The position numbers were made by a program, and so were the translations under genes. Below, piece by piece: positions 43,578 through 52,357 of a stretch of 64,000 bases of DNA. Each line of letters opens with the position of its first letter. Position 1 is the stretch's first letter. The stretch lies in NCBI RefSeq assembly GCF_040207125.1, contig NZ_CP157940.1, positions 558,001-622,000 of the forward strand, given 5' to 3'. The notes beneath the pieces are model-generated. The model ran no database searches and was not told the origin of the DNA. It saw nothing but the letters and a program-made list of their open reading frames with translations. This DNA comes from Lacrimispora sp. BS-2 (GTDB lineage Bacteria > Bacillota > Clostridia > Lachnospirales > Lachnospiraceae).

Positions 43578-44360
43578 ATGGACAGAGAAGAAAAAATCGG
43601 GCAGCACTATTTAAAGACCGGCATACTGGGAGCCTATGAAACCGCTGAGGTGGTACAGGAGGAAACCGAAAACGGAAAGACAGCCCCCTGCTTTGAGGAT
43701 GCCAATGTATTCTTTGACGCCGGTCAGACCCTCACCCAGAGAAGCATGGTCATCGAGGGGCGGCGCTTTCACATCTGCTCCGTGTTCCCGCCGAAAGCGG
43801 ACTGCACCCCCACGGACAGGTTGCTGGAAGTCATTGACGCCGAGCTGAAAAAGGAAGCCCTCTTCGCGGAGTACATCAACCGCAAGAACTCGGTGGAGCT
43901 TCGCAGGGAGATGAACAGCCTGCAAAAAGAGCTGGATGCGGCAAGGCGCAGGGATGCGGAGCTGACCTCCCTGTTCAAACGCCTCTATGAGGATAACGTA
44001 CTTGGCCGGGTAACCAATGAGCAGTTTCGGATGCTATCCGCCGATTACAACGATGAGCAAAAGGCGCTGCGGGATGCGATTCCTATCAGGGAGGCAAGGC
44101 TGCAAAAGCTGACGGACTCCGCGGCCAACGTGGAGGCCTTCATCGAAAAAGCCAAGCGGTACACGGAGATACGGGAGCTCACACCCGAAATCCTGCGGCT
44201 CTTCATTGCGAGGATTGAGATAGGCGAAAAGAGCACCCGATACTCCCGCACCGCTGAGCAGGCAATCCGCATCGTCTACCGGGACGTGGGCATCATGGAC
44301 AGCGTAGAGCCGATCAACACAGAAGCTGCGGAAGATGACAGGCAGGAAAATATCGCGTGA
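43578..44360 (+). CDS. Chimeric protein: element-encoded N-terminus fused to the C-terminus of a serine recombinase
   Basis: 260 residues from the ATG at 43578 (AAAGGAGAG upstream). Residues 1-94 (MDREEKIGQHYLKTG..., VIEGRRFHICSVFPPKADCT) resemble small TnpW-like transposon proteins. From ALFAEYINRKNSVELRREMN onward it is the DUF4368-type end of a large serine recombinase (LFKRLYEDNVLGRVTNEQFR, LTPEILRLFIARIEIGEKST), lacking the catalytic Ser and zinc ribbon. An in-frame deletion that removed most of a recombinase gene explains it. It cannot recombine DNA; DNA binding is doubtful. Confidence 0.75.
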   Translation: MDREEKIGQHYLKTGILGAYETAEVVQEETENGKTAPCFEDANVFFDAGQTLTQRSMVIEGRRFHICSVFPPKADCTPTDRLLEVIDAELKKEALFAEYINRKNSVELRREMNSLQKELDAARRRDAELTSLFKRLYEDNVLGRVTNEQFRMLSADYNDEQKALRDAIPIREARLQKLTDSAANVEAFIEKAKRYTEIRELTPEILRLFIARIEIGEKSTRYSRTAEQAIRIVYRDVGIMDSVEPINTEAAEDDRQENIA

Positions 44361-44646
44361 AACAGCACAAGGCGGACAGCTTTCGCCATCCGCCCTGTAC
44401 ATATGAACCCCGGTTCACAATCTGTCCCTTTGAACGAGAACAGAAAGGGTTTCCGGGTTTTGGACAGGGTATGTAGGTGTGCTTTTGTGGTTGGTTAGAG
44501 TGAAATATGTTTCCGGTTACCGTGGTGGGGTAAGGAAAATGAACATTTTGGCAAAAGATCAGAATTTTTTCGAATTTATTTTCGAATATTTCAGATTAGA
44601 AATATCGAGTCAACAGAAACAGTTTGACAAGTTGGGAGTGGTACAG
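44361..44646. other. Intergenic region, right side of the element core
   Basis: A short hairpin (GGCGGA at 44371 with TCCGCC at 44389) follows the chimera stop. Then an AT-rich stretch holds the promoter of the UPF0158 gene; an upstream in-frame extension from 44479 has no good ribosome site. Confidence 0.4.
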
Positions 44647-45066
44647 ATGAAAATAAATTTGAGTGTTGTATTGGATGCTATTGAAATGGCAGATGATAAT
44701 TATACATACTTTCTGGATATAGAAACAGGAGAAAGTGTTTTTCTTGCAGATGAATTAATCACAGGTCTGGATAATGAGAGACTGGAAGATGAAATTGAGG
44801 AAAACCCAGACCGCTATTTGAGATTTCCTACAAAGTTTGAGATCCACCAATATCACATCATGGAGGAATTTGTCTGGAGTCTGCCGGAAGGAAGGCGGCA
44901 GGATCTATTAGAACGGGCTATTCGTGGGAGAGGAGCGTTTCGGAGATTTAAAGATACGGTGTATGATCTTGGACTGGAAAAGAAATGGTTTCAGTATGAG
45001 GTTGCTGCCTATAGTAAGATTGCGATTGATTGGTGTAGGGATAATGGAATTGGATATTACGAGTAG
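44647..45066 (+). CDS. UPF0158-family protein
   Basis: 139 residues from the ATG at 44647. LSVVLDAIEMADDNYTYFLD, TKFEIHQYHIMEEFVWSLPE and the C-terminal RGRGAFRRFKDTVYDLGLEK, WFQYEVAAYSKIAIDWCRDN are signature blocks of UPF0158, a cytosolic family of unknown function. It precedes the SWIM-domain gene by 11 bp. Located between the recombinase remnant and the element's right end. Confidence 0.85.
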   Translation: MKINLSVVLDAIEMADDNYTYFLDIETGESVFLADELITGLDNERLEDEIEENPDRYLRFPTKFEIHQYHIMEEFVWSLPEGRRQDLLERAIRGRGAFRRFKDTVYDLGLEKKWFQYEVAAYSKIAIDWCRDNGIGYYE

Positions 45067-45077
45067 AGGGATGAAAT

Positions 45078-46760
45078 ATGGATTGGAAGCAGTTGTTTAA
45101 ACCTCATATCTTAGAGAGAGGGCTTGATTATTACGAAAGAGGTTTTGTAGAGGATTATGATGAGGGGAGCGATTTTGTACAGGCCACGGTTCAGGGAAGC
45201 AGCGCTTATGACGTTTATGTTGATATTATAGATGGAAAAATCCTTGATATGCAATGTGACTGTCCTTATGCGCTGGACGGGGATTATTGCAAGCATATGG
45301 CGGCGCTGCTGTTTTGTATGGAAAACGAGAAAGAAGCGCGTGCTGACAACCAGAAGAGAACGATAAAGAAAGATGATGGGAAAATAGCGCCGGATTCAGA
45401 AAGCAATATAAAAGAATTGGTGAGGAATGCGGATGAAGCAGTGGTTCGGTATTTCCTTGCAGAAATTTTGGGAAACGATGATAAGCTGCTCAGCCGATTC
45501 AAGAGTATCCTCTGTTGTGAGATTTCAACAGAGGATATGAAGCGATACAAAAACCAGATAAACAGGATATTTAACAAATATGCCGGACGGCGGGGCTTTA
45601 TTGATTATTACAGCGTAGGTTCCTTTATATCAGAACTGGTAGATTTTCTGGACAACGATATAGAAGGCATGCTGGCAAACCGGCAATACAAGGAAGCGTT
45701 TGAACTAACAACCTGCATGTTCGTTAAGGCCGGCAACCAGGATATGGATGATTCCGATGGCGGGACAGGGATGCTGGCAGACCGGTGTATGGAAATCTGG
45801 CTGGAAATACTTGAGCACAGTGATATGGGTATAAAGAAAAGTATGTTCCGATGGTTTAAAGAGCATCTGGACGGCCGGGTAATTGATTATATGGAAGAGG
45901 ATATCGAACAAATTTTGTTTGATAATTTTAGAGAGGGTGAGTTTCTTGAGGATAAGCTGAAGTTTACTGAAGAAAAGGTTTGTAAATATAGAAAAGAAAA
46001 GGATTCCTGGACACGAGGGTATCACACTGGGAAATGGATCCTTCGGCATATTGCAGTCATGAATGAGCTGAGAATTTCTCAGGACAGGATTGAGGAGTAT
46101 GCAATAGAAAATCTGGAATTCAGTGCGGTTAGAAAATATTATGTCCAGGACTGCATGAAAAAGGGAAGGTACGATGCGGCAATACAAACGCTGGAAGAGG
46201 GCAAGGAAACTGACAAAAACGCAGCAGGCCTTGTGGCTGATTATAGCCTGCAATTAAAAGAGTTGTATAAACGGACAGGCCGGGCGGAAGATTATGAGAA
46301 TGAGTTATGGCTTTTAATGCTGCAATATAAAGCTGGGGATGTTGCTGTATATAAAGAGTTGAAAACGCTTTATACGGAGGAGGAATGGCCCGGTAAGCGT
46401 GAGAAGATATTTGAGAAAATGCCGCTCCATACAGCCGTTGACAGACTATATGAGGAAGATCGGCTCTATGACCGGTTGCTGAAGCTTGTGTTGGATTCAA
46501 GTGGGCTGTATAAACTGATGGAATATGAAAAATACTTAAAAAAGCTGTATCCGGAGGAACTGTTGACAAAATATGAGACAGTTGTAAACAGCATGGCGGT
46601 TCGTACATCTGACCGAAAACATTACCGTGAACTGGTAGCTATATTAAAAAGAATGCAGAAATACACCGGAGGCAAAAAAAGAGTAGATGAAATCGTATAC
46701 AGTTGGAAATCCCAATATAGGAACCGTCCGGCTATGATGGATGAGCTAAAGAGAATATAG
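45078..46760 (+). CDS. SWIM zinc-finger protein
   Basis: 560 residues. The SWIM motif CxCx(n)CxH is CDCPYALDGDYCKHMAALLF at about residues 58-77. The remaining ~450 residues are helical, TPR-like solenoid (VADYSLQLKELYKRTGRAED, LWLLMLQYKAGDVAVYKELK). SWIM domains mediate DNA or protein contacts and occur in SNF2 helicases and stand-alone proteins. Helicase motifs are absent. It may work with the UPF0158 protein just upstream, a link suggested by spacing only. Confidence 0.88.
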   Translation: MDWKQLFKPHILERGLDYYERGFVEDYDEGSDFVQATVQGSSAYDVYVDIIDGKILDMQCDCPYALDGDYCKHMAALLFCMENEKEARADNQKRTIKKDDGKIAPDSESNIKELVRNADEAVVRYFLAEILGNDDKLLSRFKSILCCEISTEDMKRYKNQINRIFNKYAGRRGFIDYYSVGSFISELVDFLDNDIEGMLANRQYKEAFELTTCMFVKAGNQDMDDSDGGTGMLADRCMEIWLEILEHSDMGIKKSMFRWFKEHLDGRVIDYMEEDIEQILFDNFREGEFLEDKLKFTEEKVCKYRKEKDSWTRGYHTGKWILRHIAVMNELRISQDRIEEYAIENLEFSAVRKYYVQDCMKKGRYDAAIQTLEEGKETDKNAAGLVADYSLQLKELYKRTGRAEDYENELWLLMLQYKAGDVAVYKELKTLYTEEEWPGKREKIFEKMPLHTAVDRLYEEDRLYDRLLKLVLDSSGLYKLMEYEKYLKKLYPEELLTKYETVVNSMAVRTSDRKHYRELVAILKRMQKYTGGKKRVDEIVYSWKSQYRNRPAMMDELKRI

Positions 46761-46878
46761 TCTGCATTATATTGCGGCTTACAGGGTAAGTTGTAGCTGA
46801 GAGGGGTAGAACTTTTACCCCACACTAGAATTCTTTAAGCTGCTTTTGCTCTGTAGTATAAGAATTACGTCTACAGGA
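46761..46878. other. Element right end
   Basis: It contains a small hairpin (GGGGTAGAACTTTTACCCC near 46803-46821) and then the junction sequence. In an excised circle this side would be joined to the recombinase 3' end. Confidence 0.4.
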
Positions 46879-46905
46879 ACGTTGAAACGGTAGTTCTTTT
46901 ATCCC
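46879..46905. other. Candidate attR junction of the integrative element
   Basis: It encodes NVETVVLLS in frame with the displaced rlmD tail and matches the junction at 23685-23711 at 21 of 27 positions. Confidence 0.7.
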
Positions 46906-47192
46906 GTAAAAAACTCGCAAAGCCAAGACTAGATATTACCATGGTTTTAGATGAAGAGGACAGGAGAGCCGCCATTAAAAATGCCACATATCCAGAGATA
47001 AAAGAGTATATCAAAAATAAGCATGGCATAAACGTCCATACAGCTTATATTGCCCTTATTAAGAGGGAATATGGTCTAACTTGCAGAGAAGCCTTTAATA
47101 AGCCAGAACAGAGCAAAAGAGAGTATCATTGTACTGACGAAAAAAGAAAAATGATAATTGAAGCACTGCAATATTTTAAAATGATATCGTAA
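46879..47192 (+). pseudogene. Displaced C-terminal part of rlmD
   Basis: The open frame begins inside element sequence (46857) and reads NVETVVLLSRKKLAKPRLDI, TMVLDEEDRRAAIKNATYPE, IKEYIKNKHGINVHTAYIAL and on to EALQYFKMIS. VETVVLLSRK continues the rlmD core exactly where the left copy breaks (HVETCVLLSH). The following domain (TYxEIKxYIxxKxGxxVxxxYIAxIKxxxG) is the extra C-terminal domain found on Lachnospiraceae RlmD proteins. No start or ribosome site of its own; the ATG at 46941 is internal. It would be silent unless the element excises. Confidence 0.78.
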
Positions 47193-47213
47193 AGATATAA
47201 ACAGAGAGGAACC

Positions 47214-48782
47214 GTAAGTGGTAAATAACTCGTCTACTTTCTGGTTCCTCTCAAAATTGAGATAATGGTGTAAAGTTGAAAAAGTTTCTAACAAACTTTT
47301 CGCACAGAACTCAAGGAGAAACTCCACATGAACACACGACTTGCAACTAACCAGATCCGACTCAGTGAGTGGACCAGGATTATTAAAGACCGTTGTCAAA
47401 GCGGTCTAAAGGTCGATGAATACTGTGAACAACACCAGTTATCACGCCACGCCTATTACTACTAGCTAAGAAAAGTGAAAGAAGCTGCTCTGATACATAA
47501 CAGCTTTGTTGAACTGCCAGCTCTCCCGGAAAAAACGTATGTACCGGCTCACTTCGAAGTACTGGAGCATCACATCAAAGTATATGCCGGAAATCATGAT
47601 ACCGGCGGGATTCTTCGCGCAGAGGTTCCTCTGCGTCTATTAAGTCACAGCATCCTTACTCCGGAACTGGCAGGAGCCATCATTAACGCCAAGTATGTCA
47701 ATGCAGTACCATTAAACCGGCTTTCTGAAGAGTTTTTAAGAAATGACGTTAACATTCCAAGACAGGATATGGCAGGCTGGATTATCCGTATTTACCAATA
47801 CTATCTTGGCCCGGTACATGACATGATGAAGGCAGAGATTATGAAAAGCCATCATATACACTGTGACGAGACCCCATTTGTAATGCCGGAAAAAAGCAAG
47901 CAGTACATGTGGGTCTACCATTCACCCGGCAGTAAGGAAAAACCACCAGTCTTCCTTTACGAGTATCCAGGAACAAGAGGGACTGCCGCTCCAAGAGAGT
48001 TCCTAAAAGGATACAAAGGGACTCTTGTGACAGATGGTTATCAGGTATATCACACCCTGGCGAAAGAACGGTCTGATGATCTGAAGATTGCTGGTTGCTG
48101 GTCTCATGCCAGAAGACGGTTCGCTGAGATTGTAAAAGCCAGTGGAAAAAACGGTCCTTCCACACCAGGGCAGAAAGTAGCAGCTGAAGCAGTAAAAAGA
48201 ATCGCTGCTATCTATCATGTGGATCATATGTACGAAAAATCATCCGATGAAGAAAGACTGGATCATAGAAAAAACTCAGTCAAACCTTTGGTGGATGCTT
48301 ATTTTGAGTGGGTAAAAGAGTATGCCGGTAAAACGGGACTGGATAAAAGTTCAAAACTGGCAGGCGCTCTTGATTATTCCATTCATCAGGAACAGTTTTT
48401 AAGAGTATTTCTTGAAGATCCGAAAATACCTCTTGATAACAATGATGCAGAAAGAAGTATCCGGTCATTCTGTGTTGGTAAGCACAGCTGGCACATCATC
48501 GATTCGAAGAACGGTGCAGAGGCTAGTGCTGCCTTATATAGCATTGCTGAAACAGCAAAAGCGAATGGCCTTAAGCCGTATGAGTACTTCTCTTATCTGC
48601 TTGAGCAGTTAATGCATTATCCAAGAAATAATGTTCCGGAAGATGAACTGGTAAAACTAATGCCGTGGTCAGAGGAATTGCCGGATCGTTGTAGAAAACT
48701 AAAAATACGGTAAATATACCGCCGCCCCAATCGGGCGGCGAACTTATTGACCTGGACTGGTTATTTACCATTTACCACTTAT
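47214..48782 (+). mobile_element. Defective IS66-family element
   Basis: Ends GTAAGTGGTAAATAAC (left) and GTTATTTACCATTTACCACTTAT (right) are inverted copies. Between them lies a fused, internally deleted transposase region; the tnpB gene is missing. The eight flanking bases on the two sides differ. A GC-rich hairpin (CCGCCC/GGGCGG) near 48721-48738 follows the gene, as is usual in IS66. Confidence 0.8.
47328..48713 (+). pseudogene. IS66 TnpA-transposase fusion with premature amber stop
   Basis: From the ATG at 47328 (AAGGAGAA upstream) the frame reads MNTRLATNQIRLSEWTRIIK, then SGLKVDEYCEQHQLSRHAYY, the IS66 TnpA N-terminus, and meets TAG at 47463, where TGG (Trp) would be expected (YYY-stop-LRKVKEAA). 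It then continues in the same frame straight into the DDE transposase (ILTPELAGAIINAKYVNAVP, HCDETPF, TDGYQVY, CWSHARRRF, NDAERSIRSF). The tnpB gene and the first ~130 codons of the transposase are deleted. Confidence 0.85.
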
Positions 48783-48868
48783 CAATCATGTTTTTGGAAT
48801 ATCAGAAATCCCAATATCTATTATAATAAAAATATAAAATAAGTTTTATTAAGAAAGGTATTGTAAAA

Positions 48869-49165
48869 ATGAAAAGCAATCCATTAACTGAACAATCTAT
48901 TGAGTTAGCAGTCGAGATTATATAAATGTGTAAGAAAATTAAACGTGATGATATAAGTGATGTTATGATAAATCAGACTTGCCGATCTGGGACTTCGATT
49001 TCTGCTAATATAGCAGAGGCAAATGAAACAGCACACTGGTTATTGCTATTAAGAAGAACTGATTTTATCAAGCAAGGCGATTATGAAAAATTAAATAATC
49101 AATGTCAGGCACTTATAAAAATGTTATATTGTTCAATTAGAACAGTTTCATATAATTTGAAGTAA
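48869..49165 (+). pseudogene. Four-helix-bundle (S23-like) protein, broken
   Basis: From 48869 (AAGAAAGGT upstream): MKSNPLTEQSIELAVEII, stop, then MCKKIKRDDISDVMINQTCR and SGTSISANIAEANETAHWLL. The family normally reads RSGTSIGANIxEA, then ~20 residues, then KEANETxYWLxLL. Here that middle part is deleted and an in-frame TAA interrupts helix 1. Function of the family is unknown. Confidence 0.8.
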
Positions 49166-49187
49166 AATTTTTTATTAAAATAAAAAA

Positions 49188-49241
49188 TGCAAAACAAGAA
49201 TATGAATATTTCTTTTTTCCTTGTTTTGCACTTCTTTATTT
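49188..49241. terminator. Bidirectional terminator between convergent genes
   Basis: TGCAAAACAAG pairs with CTTGTTTTGCA around a 21-base AT-rich loop; A-rich sequence precedes and CTTCTTTATTTT follows. Confidence 0.75.
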
Positions 49242-49344
49242 TAAGGACTACATAAAATGTAATGATGTTCGGATAATAGGATGAAACTATGCGATTAATA
49301 TTTTTAAACTTCTTAGCCAATTTCTTGTGTTCCATCCAAATATA

Positions 49345-50106
49345 TTATTCTTTCATAATGTAAAACCGTGGTTTTCCTTTAGAACCTGTACCCCATTTTG
49401 ATTTATACTCAATCGCTTCAGTGGGACAGCCTCCGATACAGGCCATACAGTGTGTGCAGTTCCCTTTCCATATAGGTTTCCCATTAACCATGTCAATGTT
49501 ATTTAAAGGACATCTTTGAGCGCATTTTCCACAGGAAACACAGTCACTGGACACTGTAAAGCCCTTGTCATGGATTACTAAAGGGTAATATAACAGATTG
49601 ACCGGTCCGCTTAACAGCCTGCTTCCAAAAGGCATAGGTGTTTCGGGAAACCGTTCCTCCTTTTGAATACGCGCAGCCAATTCTGCTATGTAAGGCTTCG
49701 CTTTCTCTATGATAGTGTGGCTCTCGGTTTCGTTCGGAACTGTGAACATAGCCACATAATTTTCCGGCATGACCACTGGGGCAAGCCCACAAAAACGCAT
49801 TTCCTTTTCTGTACACAACTTTCGGGCATAAGCCGCCGCATTGCCGCCGCTGCCGCCGCAGGTAAGTAGAAAATAGGCATTGCTGTTGCCCTCAAAACTG
49901 GTCTCGCGAATCCAACGCTCCACTACCTTTGGCATGCGCCAGGCATAAGTCGGAGCGACAAATACCAGTGGACGTTCCGACCGGAACGTAATTTTTTTGC
50001 CTTCTTTCAGACAGTGATTGATGGAAACAATTTCATCACCGGTGCTTTCCGCGATTAGCTTTGCCGCCAGTTGGCTGTTGCCAGTACCGCTAAAATAAAA
50101 AATCAT
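49345..50106 (-). CDS. EFR1-family flavodoxin-ferredoxin fusion protein
   Basis: 253 residues. Residues 1-150 are a flavodoxin-like domain (FYFSGTGNSQLAAKLI; LLTCGGSGGNAAAYARKL). The C-terminal part has two 4Fe-4S motifs, CVSCGKCAQRCP and CTHCMACIGGCP. EFR1 proteins are probable electron carriers in anaerobes. It lies 62 bp after a TetR gene on the same strand, opposite an aldehyde dehydrogenase-OYE operon, so a shared redox-stress or detoxification programme is likely. Confidence 0.92.
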   Translation of the reverse strand: MIFYFSGTGNSQLAAKLIAESTGDEIVSINHCLKEGKKITFRSERPLVFVAPTYAWRMPKVVERWIRETSFEGNSNAYFLLTCGGSGGNAAAYARKLCTEKEMRFCGLAPVVMPENYVAMFTVPNETESHTIIEKAKPYIAELAARIQKEERFPETPMPFGSRLLSGPVNLLYYPLVIHDKGFTVSSDCVSCGKCAQRCPLNNIDMVNGKPIWKGNCTHCMACIGGCPTEAIEYKSKWGTGSKGKPRFYIMKE

Positions 50107-50168
50107 GATAATTCCCCTTTACATTTTGTTTTGTTATTTCTATGTTTAGAAGGTCTATTTATAGGAAA

Positions 50169-50756
50169 CTAACCTGCTCTGTTCAAATCGATTCCGCTTA
50201 CCATCATTCGCAAATATTCTTTCGCCTGTACCTTTGAGCACTCCTTTTTATGGAGATATTTCCATTCCAAGATAATCAATACCGCCTCACTATATAGTTT
50301 TGCAGCCATTTCCTGGGGTATTTTGAATTGGTGCGTATTCGGACTGCTTTTAAAAGCTGCCATCATATTTGTAATGAGATAAAAACGAATTTGGTTGATA
50401 AAGTATTGATTTGGATGGTTATTTTTCAAAATACTATGGACGGTTCCCATGTTTTGATCAAAGAAATCAATAAAGTTCTCCATCAGTGCGTTCAATCGTT
50501 TCTGACAATTACCAACTTCTTGATAATCGCTGTCAATTTGCTTGTGAACAGTCAAAAAGCAGTATTCCAGCAGATCATATTTATCATCGAAATAATTATA
50601 AAAGGTGGCTCGCGGCAGCATTGCTTTTTCACAAAGCTCCTGAACTGCAATTTCCTCGAAAGACTTTGCAGCAAGCAAGGTCAACATTGCCTGCTGCAAA
50701 GAAATGAGAGTCCGGGATGCGCCAATGGTTAATTTTTTAGATAAATCATATTTCAT
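50169..50756 (-). CDS. TetR-family transcriptional regulator
   Basis: 195 residues. The N-terminal HTH (SFEEIAVQELCEKAMLPRAT, FYNYFDDKYDLLEYCF) is canonical. The C-terminal ligand domain (ALMENFIDFFDQNMGTVHSI; KLYSEAVLIILEWKYLHKK) has the TetR_C shape common in Clostridia. Divergent from the aldehyde dehydrogenase gene; the intervening 187 bp carry symmetric GTCTA sites. It probably represses both arms until a ligand, perhaps an aldehyde or enone, is present. Confidence 0.92.
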   Translation of the reverse strand: MKYDLSKKLTIGASRTLISLQQAMLTLLAAKSFEEIAVQELCEKAMLPRATFYNYFDDKYDLLEYCFLTVHKQIDSDYQEVGNCQKRLNALMENFIDFFDQNMGTVHSILKNNHPNQYFINQIRFYLITNMMAAFKSSPNTHQFKIPQEMAAKLYSEAVLIILEWKYLHKKECSKVQAKEYLRMMVSGIDLNRAG

Positions 50757-50787
50757 TTGATATTCTCCTTTGACATTTTTTCAATTC

Positions 50788-50868
50788 TGTCTAAATTTCG
50801 ACTTCCTTACCATTCTGTCACTTGTATTCTTGATGAGTCTATTATAGACTAAAATAAAAATTTAGACA
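50788..50868. promoter_or_regulatory. Cluster of GTCTA-type operators between TetR and aldehyde dehydrogenase genes
   Basis: TGTCTAAATTT (50788-50798) and its inverse AAATTTAGACA (50858-50868) bracket a perfect 15-bp palindrome AGTCTATTATAGACT (50836-50850). All share GTCTA half-sites. Placement in a divergent regulator intergenic region makes them likely TetR operators. Confidence 0.7.
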
Positions 50869-50943
50869 AGTGTAAAATTATAATCAAGTGGAAAAAATAT
50901 TGCGTGTGATTATAATTGATCTTTGGGAAGGCGAGGTACAGTT

Positions 50944-52311
50944 ATGGAATACAATGAAATTTTAGCGATGCAGAAAAAATATTTTTATTCCGGTAAGACC
51001 AAGGCGTATCAATACAGGCTGGCTGCGTTAAAAGCGCTGAAGGAATCCCTAATTCATTACGAAGAAGAAATCAATCAGGCACTTATGGAGGATTTAAACA
51101 AATCGCCATTTGAAGCTTATATCTCTGAATACGGCACCTCGCAGCAGCAGCTTACCCAAGCAATTCGTCATTTGAAAAAATGGATGAAGCCAATTCCCAG
51201 GGCCGTTGGAATCAATGCTTTTCCCGGAAGAGCCTATGATATGTTTGAGCCTTATGGCACGGCCCTCATCGTGTCACCCTGGAATTATCCTATTACACTG
51301 ACCATCGTACCACTGATCGGCGCCATAGCAGCCGGTAATTGCTGTGTGATTAAGCCATCAGAATTGTCGCCGAACACATCAACCGTAATCGAAAAGATTG
51401 TGGCACGTGCCTTTCCAAAAGAATATGTCACCACCATATTAGGGGGAAAAGAGGAAAGCCAGCAGCTTTTAGAGCAGCGTTTTGATTACATCTTTTTTAC
51501 CGGAAGCACCGCAGTGGGTAAGTATGTGATGGAAAAAGCGACACAGCATATTACTCCGGTGACACTTGAATTGGGCGGTAAATGTCCGTGTATCGTGACT
51601 GCTGACGCCGACATACGGGAGGCGGCAAAAAACATAGCGTATGGCAAAGTTCTCAACAGCGGACAGACTTGTATCGCCCCGGATTATGTGTTGGCGGATG
51701 AAAAAGTAGCGGAACAGTTTTGCATGGAGATTACAAATCAATATAAAAAGATGGTTGGGGATTCGCTTACGAATCCCGTATATCCACGCATTGTAAATGA
51801 AAGACACTTTGAACGGCTTCAACGTCTCATGGAGGGCGTAACAGTTTACAGCGGAGGTCGCTCCAACCGAGAGGCGTTGAAAATAGAGCCGACTATCCTG
51901 GTAGATGTGAAACCCGATACTCCTGTGATGAGCGAAGAAATATTCGGGCCACTCCTTCCGGTCATTCCCTATCAGACGTTGGGGGAGGCAGAAATATTTG
52001 TACAGGAAAGGGAAAAGCCGCTGGCGCTCTATCTCTTTACAACAAGCAAAAGCACAGAAGAGAGAGTATTTAACAAACTCTCCTTTGGCGGAGGCTGTGT
52101 CAACGACACAATTTCCCACATTACCTGCGATGGTCTGGGATTTGGAGGGGTCGGCCACAGCGGCATGGGAACGTACCATGGGGTACATAGTTTTGAAACC
52201 TTCAGCCACAGGAAAGGGATTTATAAAAAATCCAGGGTATTTGAGCTGCCGATGCGATACCAACCATATAACCAGGGAGTTGGCAGACTGCTTAAGTTCT
52301 TGATGAAATAA
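50944..52311 (+). CDS. Aldehyde dehydrogenase (class 3-like)
   Basis: 455 residues from the ATG at 50944 (GCGAGGT upstream). SPWNYPITLTIVPLIGAIAA and KPSELSPNTS bind NAD(P); TLELGGKCPCIV has the general-base Glu and NSGQTCIAPDYVL the catalytic Cys. C-terminal FGGGCVNDTISHIT and GMGTYHGVHSFETFSHRKGI match the class 3 / YwdH / AlkH type that oxidises medium- and long-chain or aromatic aldehydes. First gene of a divergent operon with the OYE reductase. Confidence 0.95.
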   Translation: MEYNEILAMQKKYFYSGKTKAYQYRLAALKALKESLIHYEEEINQALMEDLNKSPFEAYISEYGTSQQQLTQAIRHLKKWMKPIPRAVGINAFPGRAYDMFEPYGTALIVSPWNYPITLTIVPLIGAIAAGNCCVIKPSELSPNTSTVIEKIVARAFPKEYVTTILGGKEESQQLLEQRFDYIFFTGSTAVGKYVMEKATQHITPVTLELGGKCPCIVTADADIREAAKNIAYGKVLNSGQTCIAPDYVLADEKVAEQFCMEITNQYKKMVGDSLTNPVYPRIVNERHFERLQRLMEGVTVYSGGRSNREALKIEPTILVDVKPDTPVMSEEIFGPLLPVIPYQTLGEAEIFVQEREKPLALYLFTTSKSTEERVFNKLSFGGGCVNDTISHITCDGLGFGGVGHSGMGTYHGVHSFETFSHRKGIYKKSRVFELPMRYQPYNQGVGRLLKFLMK

Positions 52312-52357
52312 GAGTAGAACTCATATTACAAAAATAAATAGAAAAGAGGTAAAAGGT

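Larger units (their letters stand above)
23695..46890. mobile_element. Integrative element (~23 kb) inserted in the 3' end of rlmD
   Basis: Boundaries are set by the paired junction sequences at 23685-23711 and 46879-46905 and by the split of rlmD coding sequence across them. A serine recombinase lies at the left end pointing into rlmD. Contents include sigma-like and XRE regulators, DUF6809 and DUF6550 proteins, a two-component system with a giant surface protein, a RepA-like ATPase and RHH proteins. A nested ISL3 and a recombinase-3'-end chimera show it is composite. No relaxase, coupling protein or VirB4-like gene was found. The exact ends may be a few bases either way. Confidence 0.75.

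Noticed and set aside
46941..47192. Stand-alone 83-aa gene starting at ATG 46941
   Set aside because: The frame is open upstream with VETVVLLSRK similarity to the rlmD junction and there is no ribosome site, so it is the displaced rlmD tail.
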